Positions 21,010-30,177 of a DNA stretch of 64,000 nt are shown one piece after another (within the stretch, counting starts at the first letter, position 1; every line of letters begins with the position of its first letter). Source of the DNA: Pseudomonas serboccidentalis (GTDB taxonomy: Bacteria; Pseudomonadota; Gammaproteobacteria; Pseudomonadales; Pseudomonadaceae). The notes under the pieces are model-generated. The model was not told the DNA's origin, made no database searches, and saw only the letters and a list, made by a program, of their open reading frames with translations. Where the stretch lies: contig NZ_CP101655.1 in the NCBI RefSeq assembly GCF_028830055.1, forward strand, positions 2,786,498 through 2,850,497, read 5' to 3'. A program made the translations under genes and the position numbers.

Positions 21010-21660
21010 TCAGTCGATTCCGCCCGTCAGGGTCGTCTGCTCAGCATAGTCGAGGTGTTTGACGAGCTGCGCGCGCAGCCGGGCACTTACCTCGGCAAAT
21101 TCAATCGATCCTGCGTGATCGCTCAGCTGGGTCATCGCCAGCCCGGCATAGCCGCAGGGATTAATCCGTCGAAACGGCTCCAGGTTCATATCCACGTTCA
21201 GGGCCAGGCCATGAAAGGAGCAACCGTGGCGAATCCGCAAACCCAGAGAAGCGATTTTCGCTCCGTCGACGTAGACGCCGGGAGCATCTGGCTTGGCTGC
21301 GGCGGTCACGCCGTAGCTGGCCAGCAGTTCGATCAGGCACTGTTCCATGCGCGTGACCAGATCACGTACGCCGAACCCCAGCTTGCGCACGTCCAGCAAC
21401 AGGTAGGCGACCAATTGGCCTGGGCCATGATAAGTCACCTGCCCGCCACGATCGACCTGCACCACCGGGATATCCCCCGGCAGCAGCAAGTGTTCGGCCT
21501 TGCCGGCCTGGCCCTGGGTAAACACCGGAGGGTGCTCGACCAGCCAGACTTCGTCGGCGGCATTGCTGCCCCGTTCGTTGGTGAAGCGTTGCATGGCATG
21601 CCAGACCGGCTCGTAAGCCATCTGGCCAAGTTCGCGAAAGCCCAGCGTGCCCTGCATCAC
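21010..21660 (-). CDS. lipB: Octanoyltransferase
   Basis: 216 residues. It transfers octanoate from acyl-ACP to lipoyl domains. The active-site Lys lies in [14 protein letters not shown] and the Cys nucleophile in [14 protein letters not shown]. The substrate-binding [14 protein letters not shown] and RGG-type [13 protein letters not shown] segments are visible. Its ATG overlaps the ybeD stop (ATGA), and lipA begins one base after its own stop. The three genes are probably translationally coupled. Confidence 0.96.
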   Translation of the reverse strand: MMQGTLGFRELGQMAYEPVWHAMQRFTNERGSNAADEVWLVEHPPVFTQGQAGKAEHLLLPGDIPVVQVDRGGQVTYHGPGQLVAYLLLDVRKLGFGVRDLVTRMEQCLIELLASYGVTAAAKPDAPGVYVDGAKIASLGLRIRHGCSFHGLALNVDMNLEPFRRINPCGYAGLAMTQLSDHAGSIEFAEVSARLRAQLVKHLDYAEQTTLTGGID

Positions 21661-21932
21661 AACACCATGTGTACGAAGCCGGAAGCCCGCAGTTCGCTGT
21701 TGATGTTGTACAGCTGATCCTGGTCTGTCGCGACGATGTGCAACTGGATGGTGGTGTATTTGCCGTTGCTGCTTTGACGCTCGTCGATGCGCTCATCATT
21801 GATGGTCGCGTGTTTCTTGACGATGTCGATGATCTTGTCTTTGTTGCCGACGCCCGTATCGCTGATCACCTTAATCGGATAATCAGTCTGCGGAAATTCG
21901 ATCTTTGGCGCCTTTACTTCGGTATCGGTCAT
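21657..21932 (-). CDS. ybeD: YbeD-family (DUF493) protein
   Basis: 91 residues from ATG 21932 ([15 protein letters not shown]). It is an ACT-like ferredoxin-fold protein with the typical YPIKVISD, a central [18 protein letters not shown] strand-turn region and a C-terminal [12 protein letters not shown]. It is often encoded with lipB/lipA, and an accessory or regulatory role in lipoylation has been proposed; none is proven to my knowledge. It overlaps lipB by 4 bases. dacA ends 86 bases upstream. Confidence 0.9.
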   Translation of the reverse strand: MTDTEVKAPKIEFPQTDYPIKVISDTGVGNKDKIIDIVKKHATINDERIDERQSSNGKYTTIQLHIVATDQDQLYNINSELRASGFVHMVL

Positions 21933-22018
21933 GGCGTAACGGCCTCTAGAGCGCAAGCCGTGGTAACGCACATGGCCCCGCACCGGATCGGGGCGGGGCC
22001 ATGCAGGTCAACACAAAA

Positions 22019-23176
22019 TCAGTTGAACAAGCCGTAGAAGAATAGACGGATGCTATCCCACATGCGGCGGAAGATACCACCCTCCTCGACAGCGTCCAGG
22101 GCGATCAGGTCGGCGCTGTGCACCACTTTGTCGTCCAGTTTCACTTCGACTTTACCGATCACGTCGCCCTTGGCGATTGGCGCGGTCAGTTGCGGGTTCA
22201 TGGTCATGCTGGCAGCGAGCTTTTTCAGCTGGCCTTTTGGCAGGGTCATGGTCAAGTCTTCAGCCAGGCCGGCCTTGACTTGACTGGTGGTGCCCTTCCA
22301 CACCGGGGCTTGCGCCAGTTCGGTGCCCTTCTGGTAGAAGGTCTGGGTTTCGAAGAAACGGAAGCCGTAGGTCAGCAGTTTCTGGGTTTCAGCGGCACGG
22401 GCCACTTCGCTGTTGGTGCCGAACACCACTGCGATCAGACGCTGGCCGTCACGTACCGCCGAAGACACCATGCAGTAGCCGGCTTCGTCGGTGTGACCGG
22501 TTTTCAGACCGTCAACAGTCTTGTCGCGCCACAACAGCAGGTTGCGGTTAGGCTGCTTGATACCGTTCCAGAAGAACTCTTTCTGCGAGTAGATCGCGTA
22601 GTGAGCCGGGTCTTCGTGGATGATCGCACGGGCCAGAATCGCCATGTCGTGCGCCGACGAGTAGTGCTCAGGGTTCGGCAGACCGGTCGGGTTCATGAAG
22701 TGGGAATTGGTCATGCCCAGATCGGTAACGGTCTTGTTCATCAGGTCGGCGAAGGCATCTTCGCTACCGGCGATGTGCTCGGACAGCGCGACGCTGGCGT
22801 CGTTGCCGGACTGAATGATGATGCCGTGCAGCAGGTCGCTGACGGTCACTTGCGAGCCGACTTTGATGAACATCCGCGAACCGCCGGTACGCCAGGCGTT
22901 TTCGCTGACGGTCACCGGGTCGTTCTCACCGATCTGGCCGCGACGGATTTCCAGCGTAGCGATGTACGCGGTCATCAGTTTGGTCAGGCTGGCTGGCGGC
23001 AGACGCTGGTCACCGTTGTTCTCGACCAGCACGTTGCCGCTGCTGGCGTCCATGAGCACGTAGGCTTTTGCAGCCAGTTGAGGTGGCGACGGCATCATCT
23101 CGGCCGCGAAGGCGGCAGGCGAGAGGAGCAGCGGGACTAGCAGACACAGGCGTTTGGCAAAGGTGGTGATGTTCAT
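22019..23176 (-). CDS. dacA: D-alanyl-D-alanine carboxypeptidase (PBP5/6 type)
   Basis: 385 residues. Signal peptide about 1-25 (cleaved after AFA). It is a low-molecular-mass penicillin-binding protein with S63-L-T-K66, S123-G-N125 and K225-T-G227. A C-terminal PBP5_C beta domain follows (about 285-375), and then an amphipathic, hydrophobic tail (MWDSIRLFFYGLFN) that anchors the protein to the outer face of the inner membrane. It trims pentapeptide stems. The gene was named dacC in P. aeruginosa. 187 bases separate it from rlpA, so it may have its own promoter. Confidence 0.95.
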   Translation of the reverse strand: MNITTFAKRLCLLVPLLLSPAAFAAEMMPSPPQLAAKAYVLMDASSGNVLVENNGDQRLPPASLTKLMTAYIATLEIRRGQIGENDPVTVSENAWRTGGSRMFIKVGSQVTVSDLLHGIIIQSGNDASVALSEHIAGSEDAFADLMNKTVTDLGMTNSHFMNPTGLPNPEHYSSAHDMAILARAIIHEDPAHYAIYSQKEFFWNGIKQPNRNLLLWRDKTVDGLKTGHTDEAGYCMVSSAVRDGQRLIAVVFGTNSEVARAAETQKLLTYGFRFFETQTFYQKGTELAQAPVWKGTTSQVKAGLAEDLTMTLPKGQLKKLAASMTMNPQLTAPIAKGDVIGKVEVKLDDKVVHSADLIALDAVEEGGIFRRMWDSIRLFFYGLFN

Positions 23177-23363
23177 CCGTCTCTCGAAATCGCTAATGGA
23201 AACTTGCCCGAAGGCAAAACTATTCAGACAGCCTTCTAACGGGCCATCGCGTGTTCAGTTGCTCACTCCAGTCACCCTTGCCGGGCTTTTGTTCTTCGAC
23301 GAGCCAACAACCTGGTCCACCCCCCAAAACCGCAAGTGAACCGTCAATCAAGTGCTACGTGTA

Positions 23364-24374
23364 TTACTCGGTGACCACACTCGGCGAGCCGAGATTGGCC
23401 AGGCGCACACTGTTCTGCACCTGGGCGATTTCACCCGGCGAACCGATCGGCCCCAGGCGTACCCGATGCAGGGTCTGCTGATTGCGCACGATCGAGCTGA
23501 TGAACACCGGAGCGCTCACCATCCCGCTGAGCTTCGACCTCAGGAGTTCTGCAGCGTCCGGGTTGGCGAACGCGCCCACCTGCAGATACTGGCCAGACGC
23601 TGGTACAGAAGCGTTTTTTTTTGCGCTGATCTGTACAGGGACAGTGTCAGAGGCATGTTGCTGTGGCGGCGGAGTCCATTGCTCGATGGTACCGGCCGAG
23701 GCCGTGATCACCGGCGCGCTATTCTGCGCGACCTGCGGTTCGTTGAGCATCAACGGCGCCGGACGGCCCTTGGCGGCCCACCATTGTTGCGGATCGATGC
23801 CCTCGACCTTGACCCGCGCGGTGCCGATTTCGGCATACCCGAGTTTCTTGGCGGCCGCGTAGGACAAGTCGATGATCCGGTCGGAGTAGAACGGCCCGCG
23901 ATCGTTGACCCGCAGGATCACGCTCTTGTTGTTGTCCAGGTTGGTCACCCGAACGTAACTTGGCAGTGGCAGAGTCTTGTGCGCGGCGCTCATGCCGTAC
24001 AGGTCATACACTTCGCCGTTGGCGGTGTTCTGGCCGTGGAACTTGGTGCCGTACCAGGACGCCGTGCCCGAGGCGACGTAGGTCTTGGATTCCTGCAACG
24101 GGAAATAGGTCTTGCCCAGCACGGTGTATGGGTTGGCCTTGTACGGGCCGGTGTGCAGGGTCGGTGTGGCATCCGGGATGCGCGAAACATCCACGTCCCA
24201 CCACGGCGCGCCATCTTTATGCGCGCGGTTGATGTCCAGCCCCGGCTGCGCACGCACCGCGGTGGAGGAAGTTTTCTGGGTGGGCGCGCGACTGGTCGAA
24301 CAACTGGCGACCAGCACCGCCAACGCAGCGAAAGCCACCAGCTTCAGGGGTTTATTGATAGGCAATGCCCGCAT
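23364..24374 (-). CDS. rlpA: Septal/outer-membrane lipoprotein RlpA
   Basis: 336 residues. Lipobox VASC near residue 25. A double-psi beta-barrel domain (about 95-190: GTASWYGTKFHGQ, TLPLPSYVRVTNL, VNDRGPF) carries the Asp used by P. aeruginosa RlpA as a lytic transglycosylase acting on denuded glycan. A C-terminal SPOR domain (about 255-335, GQYLQVGAFANPDAAELL) binds denuded septal peptidoglycan. Its start shares one base with the mltB stop (TGATG), so the two wall enzymes are translationally coupled. Confidence 0.95.
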   Translation of the reverse strand: MRALPINKPLKLVAFAALAVLVASCSTSRAPTQKTSSTAVRAQPGLDINRAHKDGAPWWDVDVSRIPDATPTLHTGPYKANPYTVLGKTYFPLQESKTYVASGTASWYGTKFHGQNTANGEVYDLYGMSAAHKTLPLPSYVRVTNLDNNKSVILRVNDRGPFYSDRIIDLSYAAAKKLGYAEIGTARVKVEGIDPQQWWAAKGRPAPLMLNEPQVAQNSAPVITASAGTIEQWTPPPQQHASDTVPVQISAKKNASVPASGQYLQVGAFANPDAAELLRSKLSGMVSAPVFISSIVRNQQTLHRVRLGPIGSPGEIAQVQNSVRLANLGSPSVVTE

Positions 24375-25384
24375 TACTTGACGCCCCGTGCTTTTACCAG
24401 CTCTTCAGACAGTTGATGTACGGCCATGGCGTACATCACGCTGCGGTTATAACGCGTGATCGCGTAGAAATTCTTCAGGCCCATCCAGTATTCAGGGCCG
24501 TTGTCGCCTTCGAGGCGAAATGCAGTAACCGGCATATCATCGCGCAGCGCATCATGACTTGACCAGCCCAGCGCCCGCAACTCTCCAACCGTCTTTGTCG
24601 GTTCGATCCCGGTAGTCAGGCCTTCGTCGACCTGCTCGCCACGCACATCGGCGCGGCTGACCACCGGCTCGCCGGCGACCCAGCCATGACGCTTGAAATA
24701 GCTGGCGACGCTGCCGATCGCATCATCCGGATTGGTCCAGATGTTGATGTGCCCGTCACCGTCGAAATCCACCGCATAGGCGCGAAAGCTGCTCGGCATG
24801 AACTGCGGCAGGCCCATCGCCCCGGCGTACGAGCCTTTGAGGGTCAATGGATCAACCTGCTCTTCGCGAGCCAGCAGCAGGAACTCACGCAGCTCCTTGC
24901 GGAAAAATTCGGCACGGGGAGGATAGTCGAAACCGAGCGTGGACAAGGCATCGATCACCCGATAATTACCGGTATTACGTCCGAAAAAGGTCTCGACGCC
25001 GATGATCGACACGATGACTTGTGCCGGCACGCCGTATTCCTGCTCGGCACGGGCCAGTACGGCCTCGTGCTGGCGCCAGAAGTCCACACCGCGGGCGATG
25101 CGCGCGTCAGTGATGAACATCGGGCGATATTCTTTCCACTGTTTGACCCGCTCGGCGGGTTTGGAGATGGCGTCGAGAATCGCCTGCTTGCGCTGCGCCT
25201 CGCGGAACACCGCCATCAGTTGCTCACCGGCAAAACCGTAGTCGCGGGTCATTTCACCGACGAATTCGGCCACCTGTGGCGAGCCTTCGTAATCGCCGGC
25301 CAGCGCTTCCTGCGCGCTGCCAAGGATGCCGACCAGGCCGACCCACGGCGCGTAACGAGTCGCCCAGCTGCGCATGACTTGCAT
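24374..25384 (-). CDS. mltB: Lytic murein transglycosylase B
   Basis: 336 residues from ATG 25384, preceded by AAGGTGAAGAG. Signal peptide MQVMRSWATRY... ends in ALA without a lipobox Cys, so it appears soluble in the periplasm. SLT_2 domain with the catalytic Glu in IIGVETFFGRNTGNYRV, the GAMGLPQFMPSSFRAY motif and VDFDGDGHINIW. P. aeruginosa calls the gene here sltB1. Its place between rodA and rlpA fits coordinated wall synthesis and turnover during elongation. Confidence 0.94.
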   Translation of the reverse strand: MQVMRSWATRYAPWVGLVGILGSAQEALAGDYEGSPQVAEFVGEMTRDYGFAGEQLMAVFREAQRKQAILDAISKPAERVKQWKEYRPMFITDARIARGVDFWRQHEAVLARAEQEYGVPAQVIVSIIGVETFFGRNTGNYRVIDALSTLGFDYPPRAEFFRKELREFLLLAREEQVDPLTLKGSYAGAMGLPQFMPSSFRAYAVDFDGDGHINIWTNPDDAIGSVASYFKRHGWVAGEPVVSRADVRGEQVDEGLTTGIEPTKTVGELRALGWSSHDALRDDMPVTAFRLEGDNGPEYWMGLKNFYAITRYNRSVMYAMAVHQLSEELVKARGVK

Positions 25385-25401
25385 TGAACTCTTCACCTTA
25401 T

Positions 25402-26547
25402 TCAAACCTGTGCGATCCATTTGCGATGCGTATGAATCGACATCAAAACCCCAAACGCTGACAGCAGTGTCACCAGCGAAGTTCCTCCGTAGCTAATGAA
25501 GGGCAACGGCACACCCACCACCGGCAACAGGCCACTGACCATACCGATGTTGACGAAAACATAAACAAAAAACGTCATGGTCAACGCGCCGGCGAGCAAT
25601 TTGCCGAACAGCGTCTGCGCCTGGGCGGTAATCACCAGGCCGCGACCGATCAACAGCAAATAGATCAGCAACAGCGCGCAGATGCCCACCAGACCGAACT
25701 CTTCGCCGAGTACGGCGATGATGAAGTCGGTGTGGCTTTCCGGCAAAAAGTCCAGGTGCGACTGGGTGCCCAGCAACCAGCCCTTGCCGAATACACCGCC
25801 GGAGCCGATGGCGGCTTTTGATTGAATGATGTTCCAGCCGGTGCCGAGCGGATCGCTTTCCGGGTCGAGGAACGTCAGGATCCTCTGCTTCTGGTAGTCG
25901 TGCATGATGAAGAACCACATGGCGATCGCCACGGGTACCGCGGCGGCCAGCACGCTGAGGATCCAGCGCCAGCGCAGCCCGCCCATGAACAGCACGAAGG
26001 CGCCGCCGGCCAGAATCAGCAGCGAGGTGCCGAGGTCGGGCTGACGCACAATGAGAATGAACGGCACGCCGATCAGCATCAGGCTGATACCGACGTGCTT
26101 GAGCTGCGGCGGCAGCGTGCGCTTGGACAGATACCAGGCAATCGTCGCCGGCATCAGGATCTTCATGAACTCCGAAGGCTGAAAGCGGATCACCCCGGGG
26201 ATGTTGATCCAGCGCGTGGCGCCCATGGCGTTGTGGCCCATGATGTCCACCACCATCAGCAACACCACCCCGATCACATAACCGAGCGGCACCCAACGCG
26301 CCATGAACCGCGGTTCGAATTGCGCGATGACGATCATCGACACCAGGCCGATGCCGAACGAAGTCGCCTGTTTGCCCAGCAGGTCCCAGCTCTTGCCGCT
26401 GGCCGAATACAGCACGAACAGGCTGCCTGCGGCGAGAATCAGCAGCAGGATCAACAAGGGGCCATCGATATGCAGACGTTGCAGCAGCGTCGCACGGCGA
26501 CGCATCACATCCTCACTGGAGAGCATGCGATCGAAATTATTCTTCAC
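25402..26547 (-). CDS. rodA: SEDS glycosyltransferase RodA
   Basis: 381 residues from a GTG at 26547. I chose it because GGAGG lies 9 bases upstream, inside the end of mrdA. ATG codons at 26526 and 26505 would give 374 or 367 residues. Ten or so membrane helices; SEDS signatures include the long periplasmic loop with SEQ-like SHTDFIIAVLGEEFG, and the C-terminal GVPLPFISYGGTSLV. RodA polymerises glycan strands of the elongasome with the transpeptidase MrdA. It overlaps mrdA by 11 bases. Confidence 0.95.
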   Translation of the reverse strand: MKNNFDRMLSSEDVMRRRATLLQRLHIDGPLLILLLILAAGSLFVLYSASGKSWDLLGKQATSFGIGLVSMIVIAQFEPRFMARWVPLGYVIGVVLLMVVDIMGHNAMGATRWINIPGVIRFQPSEFMKILMPATIAWYLSKRTLPPQLKHVGISLMLIGVPFILIVRQPDLGTSLLILAGGAFVLFMGGLRWRWILSVLAAAVPVAIAMWFFIMHDYQKQRILTFLDPESDPLGTGWNIIQSKAAIGSGGVFGKGWLLGTQSHLDFLPESHTDFIIAVLGEEFGLVGICALLLIYLLLIGRGLVITAQAQTLFGKLLAGALTMTFFVYVFVNIGMVSGLLPVVGVPLPFISYGGTSLVTLLSAFGVLMSIHTHRKWIAQV

Positions 26548-28432
26548 GGGCCGTAGCCTCCGCATTGATAGGACCGGCGTATTCGGCCTTCAACCGACCA
26601 TCCTGGTCCAGAAGCCAGGCATCCATGACCTGACGCACCACTGGCGCGGCGACACCGGAGCCGGACTCACCGTTCTCGACCATCACCGAGACGACGATTT
26701 TCGGGTTGTCGGCCGGGGCAAATCCGACGAACAAGGCGTGGTCGCGGTGGCGCTCCTGAACCTTGGAGCGGTCGTACTTCTCACCTTGCTTGATTGCCAC
26801 TACCTGGGCCGTACCCGACTTGCCAGCGATCCGGTATTGCGCCCCGATCGCCGCTTTGCGCGCGGTCCCCCGGGCGCCGTGCATCACCTGCTGCATGCCG
26901 TGGTTGACCTTGGTCCAGTCCGACGGATCGCGCAGGACGATGTCCGGCATCGGGTTCTCATCCACAGGTTTGACGCCTTCGATGGTCTTGGCCAGGTGCG
27001 GCCGGTTCCAGATGCCTTTGTTGGCCACCAGCGCCGTGGCCTGCGCCAGCTGCAACGGCGTGGACTGCATGTAGCCCTGGCCGATCCCCAGAATCAGGGT
27101 TTCGCCCGGGAACCACGCCTGCTTGCGGGTTGCCCGCTTCCATTCGCGGGACGGCATCAGGCCGGGGGATTCTTCGAACATGTCCAGCGAGACCTTCTGG
27201 CCGATGCCGAACTTGTTCATGTAGGCCGACAGCCGATCGATGCCCAGCTTGTGCGCCAGGTCATAGAAGTAGGTGTCATTGGAACGCATGATCGCTGTGT
27301 CGAGGTCGACGAAGCCGTCACCGGTGCGGTTCCAGTTGCGGTACTTGTGATCGTAGTTGGGCAGCATGTAGTAACCGGGGTCGAACACCCGGCTCGACGC
27401 TGTCACCACACCGGCATCGAGGCCGGCAATCGCCACCGCCGGCTTGATCGTCGAACCCGGCGGATACAGACCGCGCAGCACCCGGTTGAACAGTGGCCGG
27501 TCGATGGAATCGCGCAGCTCGGCATACGCCTTGAAGCTGATGCCGGTGACGAACAGGTTCGGGTCGAAACTCGGCTGACTGACCATCGCCAGCACTTCGC
27601 CGGTGTTCGGATCGAGCGCCACCACCGCGCCACGCCGCCCGCCCAGCGCAGCTTCCGCCGCCTCCTGCAGTTTGATGTCCAGACTCAGGACGATGTCCTT
27701 GCCTGGAATCGGATCAGTGCGCTTGAGTACACGCAATACGCGGCCCCGGGCGTTGGTCTCGACTTCCTCGTAACCCACCTGCCCGTGCAGTTCCGGCTCG
27801 TAGAAACGCTCGATGCCAGTTTTGCCGATGTGATGGGTGCCGCTGTAGTTGACCGGGTCGAGGGTCTTGAGCTCTTTCTCGTTGATCCGCCCCATGTAAC
27901 CCACCGAGTGCGCAAAATGCGCGCCCTGCGGGTAGTGGCGTACCAGCTGCGCGACCACTTCCACGCCCGGGAGGCGGAACTGGTTCACCGCGATCCGGGC
28001 GATCTGCTCTTCGGTCAGCTCGAACAGGATCGGCACTGGCTCGAACGGCCGGCGCCCCTGACGCATGCGTTTTTCGAAGATCACCCGGTCCTCGGGCGTC
28101 AACTGCAGCACTTCGACGATCACGTCGAGCACTTGCTGCCAGTCGCCGGAGCGCTCGCGGGTCATGCTCAGGCTGAAGCTGGGGCGATTGTCCGCCACCA
28201 CCACGCCGTTGCGGTCGAAGATCAGCCCACGGGTCGGCGGAATCGGCTGCACATGAACGCGGTTGTTTTCCGAGAGCGTCGAGTGGTACTCGTACTGGAT
28301 CACCTGCAAGTAGTACAGCCGCGCAATCAGCACGCCGATCAACAGCATGACCGCAATGGCCCCGAACACGACGCGGCTACGCACCAGGCGGGCGTCCTTT
28401 TCGTGGTCCTTGATGCGGATCGGCTGAGACAT
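26537..28432 (-). CDS. mrdA: Penicillin-binding protein 2 (elongation transpeptidase)
   Basis: 631 residues from ATG 28432. Short cytoplasmic N-terminus, one membrane helix (about 20-42), a PBP dimer/pedestal domain, then the transpeptidase domain. Catalytic motifs: SxxK in PPGSTIKPAVAI, SxN as SND in MRSNDTYFYDL, KSGT in AGKSGTAQVV. It crosslinks peptidoglycan with RodA during rod elongation. It follows rlmH by 10 bases and overlaps rodA. The extra frame up to 28483 lies inside rlmH and was not used. Confidence 0.96.
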   Translation of the reverse strand: MSQPIRIKDHEKDARLVRSRVVFGAIAVMLLIGVLIARLYYLQVIQYEYHSTLSENNRVHVQPIPPTRGLIFDRNGVVVADNRPSFSLSMTRERSGDWQQVLDVIVEVLQLTPEDRVIFEKRMRQGRRPFEPVPILFELTEEQIARIAVNQFRLPGVEVVAQLVRHYPQGAHFAHSVGYMGRINEKELKTLDPVNYSGTHHIGKTGIERFYEPELHGQVGYEEVETNARGRVLRVLKRTDPIPGKDIVLSLDIKLQEAAEAALGGRRGAVVALDPNTGEVLAMVSQPSFDPNLFVTGISFKAYAELRDSIDRPLFNRVLRGLYPPGSTIKPAVAIAGLDAGVVTASSRVFDPGYYMLPNYDHKYRNWNRTGDGFVDLDTAIMRSNDTYFYDLAHKLGIDRLSAYMNKFGIGQKVSLDMFEESPGLMPSREWKRATRKQAWFPGETLILGIGQGYMQSTPLQLAQATALVANKGIWNRPHLAKTIEGVKPVDENPMPDIVLRDPSDWTKVNHGMQQVMHGARGTARKAAIGAQYRIAGKSGTAQVVAIKQGEKYDRSKVQERHRDHALFVGFAPADNPKIVVSVMVENGESGSGVAAPVVRQVMDAWLLDQDGRLKAEYAGPINAEATAREE

Positions 28433-28442
28433 GAGGGCAGGA

Positions 28443-28910
28443 CTACTTGTGGTAAGGGTGACCGGACAGCACGGTCCAGGCACGGTACAGCTGTTCGCCG
28501 ATCAGGATCCGCACCAGCGGGTGCGGCAAGGTCAGCGGCGACAACGACCAGCGCTGATCGGCGCGGGCGCAGACTTCCGGCGCCAGCCCTTCGGGGCCGC
28601 CGACCATGAAATTGACCGTGCGCGAATCCAGCCGCCAACGGTCAAGTTCGACCGCCAGTTGCTCGGTGCTCCAGGGCTTGCCGTGGACTTCCAGCGTGAC
28701 GATCCGCTCGTTCGGCCCGACCTTGGCCAGCATGGCTTCGCCTTCCTGGCGGATGAAACGGGCCACGTCGGCGTTCTTGCCACGGGTATTGAGCGGAATT
28801 TCCACCAGTTCCAGCGCCAGCTCGGACGGAAGACGCTTGGCATATTCATGCCAGCCTTCTTCCACCCACTTGGGCATGCGTGAACCGACGGCGATCAGTC
28901 GCAGTCGCAC
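28443..28910 (-). CDS. rlmH: 23S rRNA pseudouridine1915 N3-methyltransferase
   Basis: 155 residues, full length. A SPOUT-fold methyltransferase that modifies the 23S helix 69 pseudouridine on 70S ribosomes. The trefoil-knot SAM site is visible as [15 protein letters not shown], followed by a conserved C-terminal [18 protein letters not shown]. rsfS lies 9 bases upstream and mrdA 10 bases downstream, in the usual rsfS-rlmH-mrdA-rodA order. Confidence 0.96.
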   Translation of the reverse strand: MRLRLIAVGSRMPKWVEEGWHEYAKRLPSELALELVEIPLNTRGKNADVARFIRQEGEAMLAKVGPNERIVTLEVHGKPWSTEQLAVELDRWRLDSRTVNFMVGGPEGLAPEVCARADQRWSLSPLTLPHPLVRILIGEQLYRAWTVLSGHPYHK

Positions 28911-28919
28911 AGCAATCCC

Positions 28920-29414
28920 TTACAGCTGGTCTTTGTTGAGCTTGGTGAAATGCTCGTGGGTGTTTTCCGGGCTGTGGTGCTTGGCATCTGCCGCACGGCT
29001 TTGCTCGGCACCGGCCCACAGGCGTTCCAGGTCGTAGAACTGACGTGCCGAGGCGGTCATCATGTGCACGATCACCAGATCCAGGTCCAGCAGAACCCAG
29101 TCGCTGTCGCCCTTGCCTTCTTCGCCCAGCGGCTTGGCGCCCTGCTTTTTGACTTCTTCGCGGACCTTGTCCAGCATCGCGTTGATCTGGCGATTGGAAG
29201 TACCGGTGGCGATGATCATGTAGTCGGTGATGCTCTGCTTGTCACGAACATCGATGATCTGGATGTCTTGTGCCTTGACGTCTTCCAGGGCTGCCACGGC
29301 AACCTTGACCAGCTCGTCGCCCTTGAGCGGCTCGTTGGTGTTGGCGACTTCCGGCAGCGGCGCGCTCTTGAACGTGCCTTTGCGCTTAACTTTGCTTACA
29401 TCTTTGTCGGTCAT
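28920..29414 (-). CDS. rsfS: Ribosomal silencing factor RsfS
   Basis: 164 residues. The core domain (about 38-140: ALEDVKAQDIQIIDVRDKQ, ITDYMIIATGTSNRQ, DWVLLDLDLVIVHMM) binds uL14 and blocks subunit joining in stationary phase. Compared with E. coli RsfS (105 residues) there are about 35 extra residues at each end. The N-terminal piece (KVKRKGTFKSAP) is basic, and the C-terminal tail is charged. This extended form is usual in pseudomonads; a later start cannot be ruled out. It lies 72 bases after nadD. Confidence 0.92.
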   Translation of the reverse strand: MTDKDVSKVKRKGTFKSAPLPEVANTNEPLKGDELVKVAVAALEDVKAQDIQIIDVRDKQSITDYMIIATGTSNRQINAMLDKVREEVKKQGAKPLGEEGKGDSDWVLLDLDLVIVHMMTASARQFYDLERLWAGAEQSRAADAKHHSPENTHEHFTKLNKDQL

Positions 29415-29486
29415 ATAAAACTCGTTTTGCTCATGTATTCGGCGGCTTGGCGATACGTGGATTCGTATCAGTGAAGCACGCCTTGT

Positions 29487-30176
29487 TCAGTTCGACGCAC
29501 GGTACAGACCGTGCGCATCGATGTAGGCCAGGACCGCGTCGGGCACCAGGAAACGTACCGACTTACCGCTGGCCAGCAGTTGACGGATCTGGGTGGCGGA
29601 AACCGCGAGCGGTGTCTGCCAGACGAATGCAATCTGTCCGCTCGGCCCTTTCAGGGCCAGCGGGTCGCTCACCGAACGCGCTGCCAGCAGGTTGCGCAAG
29701 GCATCCGGCGGTTCGCTGTCGGCGTCCGGGCGCTGTAGCACCAGGATGTGGCAATGCTGGAGCAACTCTTCCCAGCGGTGCCAAGTGGGCAGGCCGCAAA
29801 ATGCGTCCCAGCCCAAAAGCAGAAAAACCTGGGTCTCAGCGGCCATTTCGGCACGCATCAACTCCAGGGTATCGATGGTGTAGGACGGTTTGTCCCGCTG
29901 CAATTCGCGGGCGTCCACCACCAGCGGCGGCACTCCGGCCACCGCGCATTCGACCATTGCCAGCCGATCCTGCGCCGACACCTGTGGCGTATCGCGATGC
30001 GGCGGCCGGGCGCTGGGCATCATGCGCAACTCGTCGAGCAGCAGCGCTTCGGCCACTTCCAGCGCACCGCGCAAATGGCCGATGTGCACCGGATCGAACG
30101 TGCCGCCCAGTACGCCGATGCGCCGGGGTCGGAGTTCGCTGTCAGGCAGCGGCGCTGTCAGGTCGAGGTCGGTCAA
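29487..30176 (-). CDS. nadD: Nicotinate-nucleotide adenylyltransferase
   Basis: 229 residues if translation starts at the TTG at 30176, two bases after the proA stop. An upstream ATG (30215) lies inside proA and would add 13 residues of out-of-frame proA sequence. HxGH nucleotidyl-transferase signature: [17 protein letters not shown]. Further landmarks are [10 protein letters not shown], the [14 protein letters not shown] block and the C-terminal ISTTxxR-like SATQIRQLL. It forms NaAD from NaMN in NAD synthesis. The start codon is uncertain because neither candidate has a strong ribosome-binding site. Confidence 0.93.
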   Translation of the reverse strand: MTDLDLTAPLPDSELRPRRIGVLGGTFDPVHIGHLRGALEVAEALLLDELRMMPSARPPHRDTPQVSAQDRLAMVECAVAGVPPLVVDARELQRDKPSYTIDTLELMRAEMAAETQVFLLLGWDAFCGLPTWHRWEELLQHCHILVLQRPDADSEPPDALRNLLAARSVSDPLALKGPSGQIAFVWQTPLAVSATQIRQLLASGKSVRFLVPDAVLAYIDAHGLYRASN

Positions 30177-30177
30177 G

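Noticed and set aside
20491..21717. 408-codon plus-strand frame
   Set aside because: Antisense to lipA and lipB; composition of a shadow frame.
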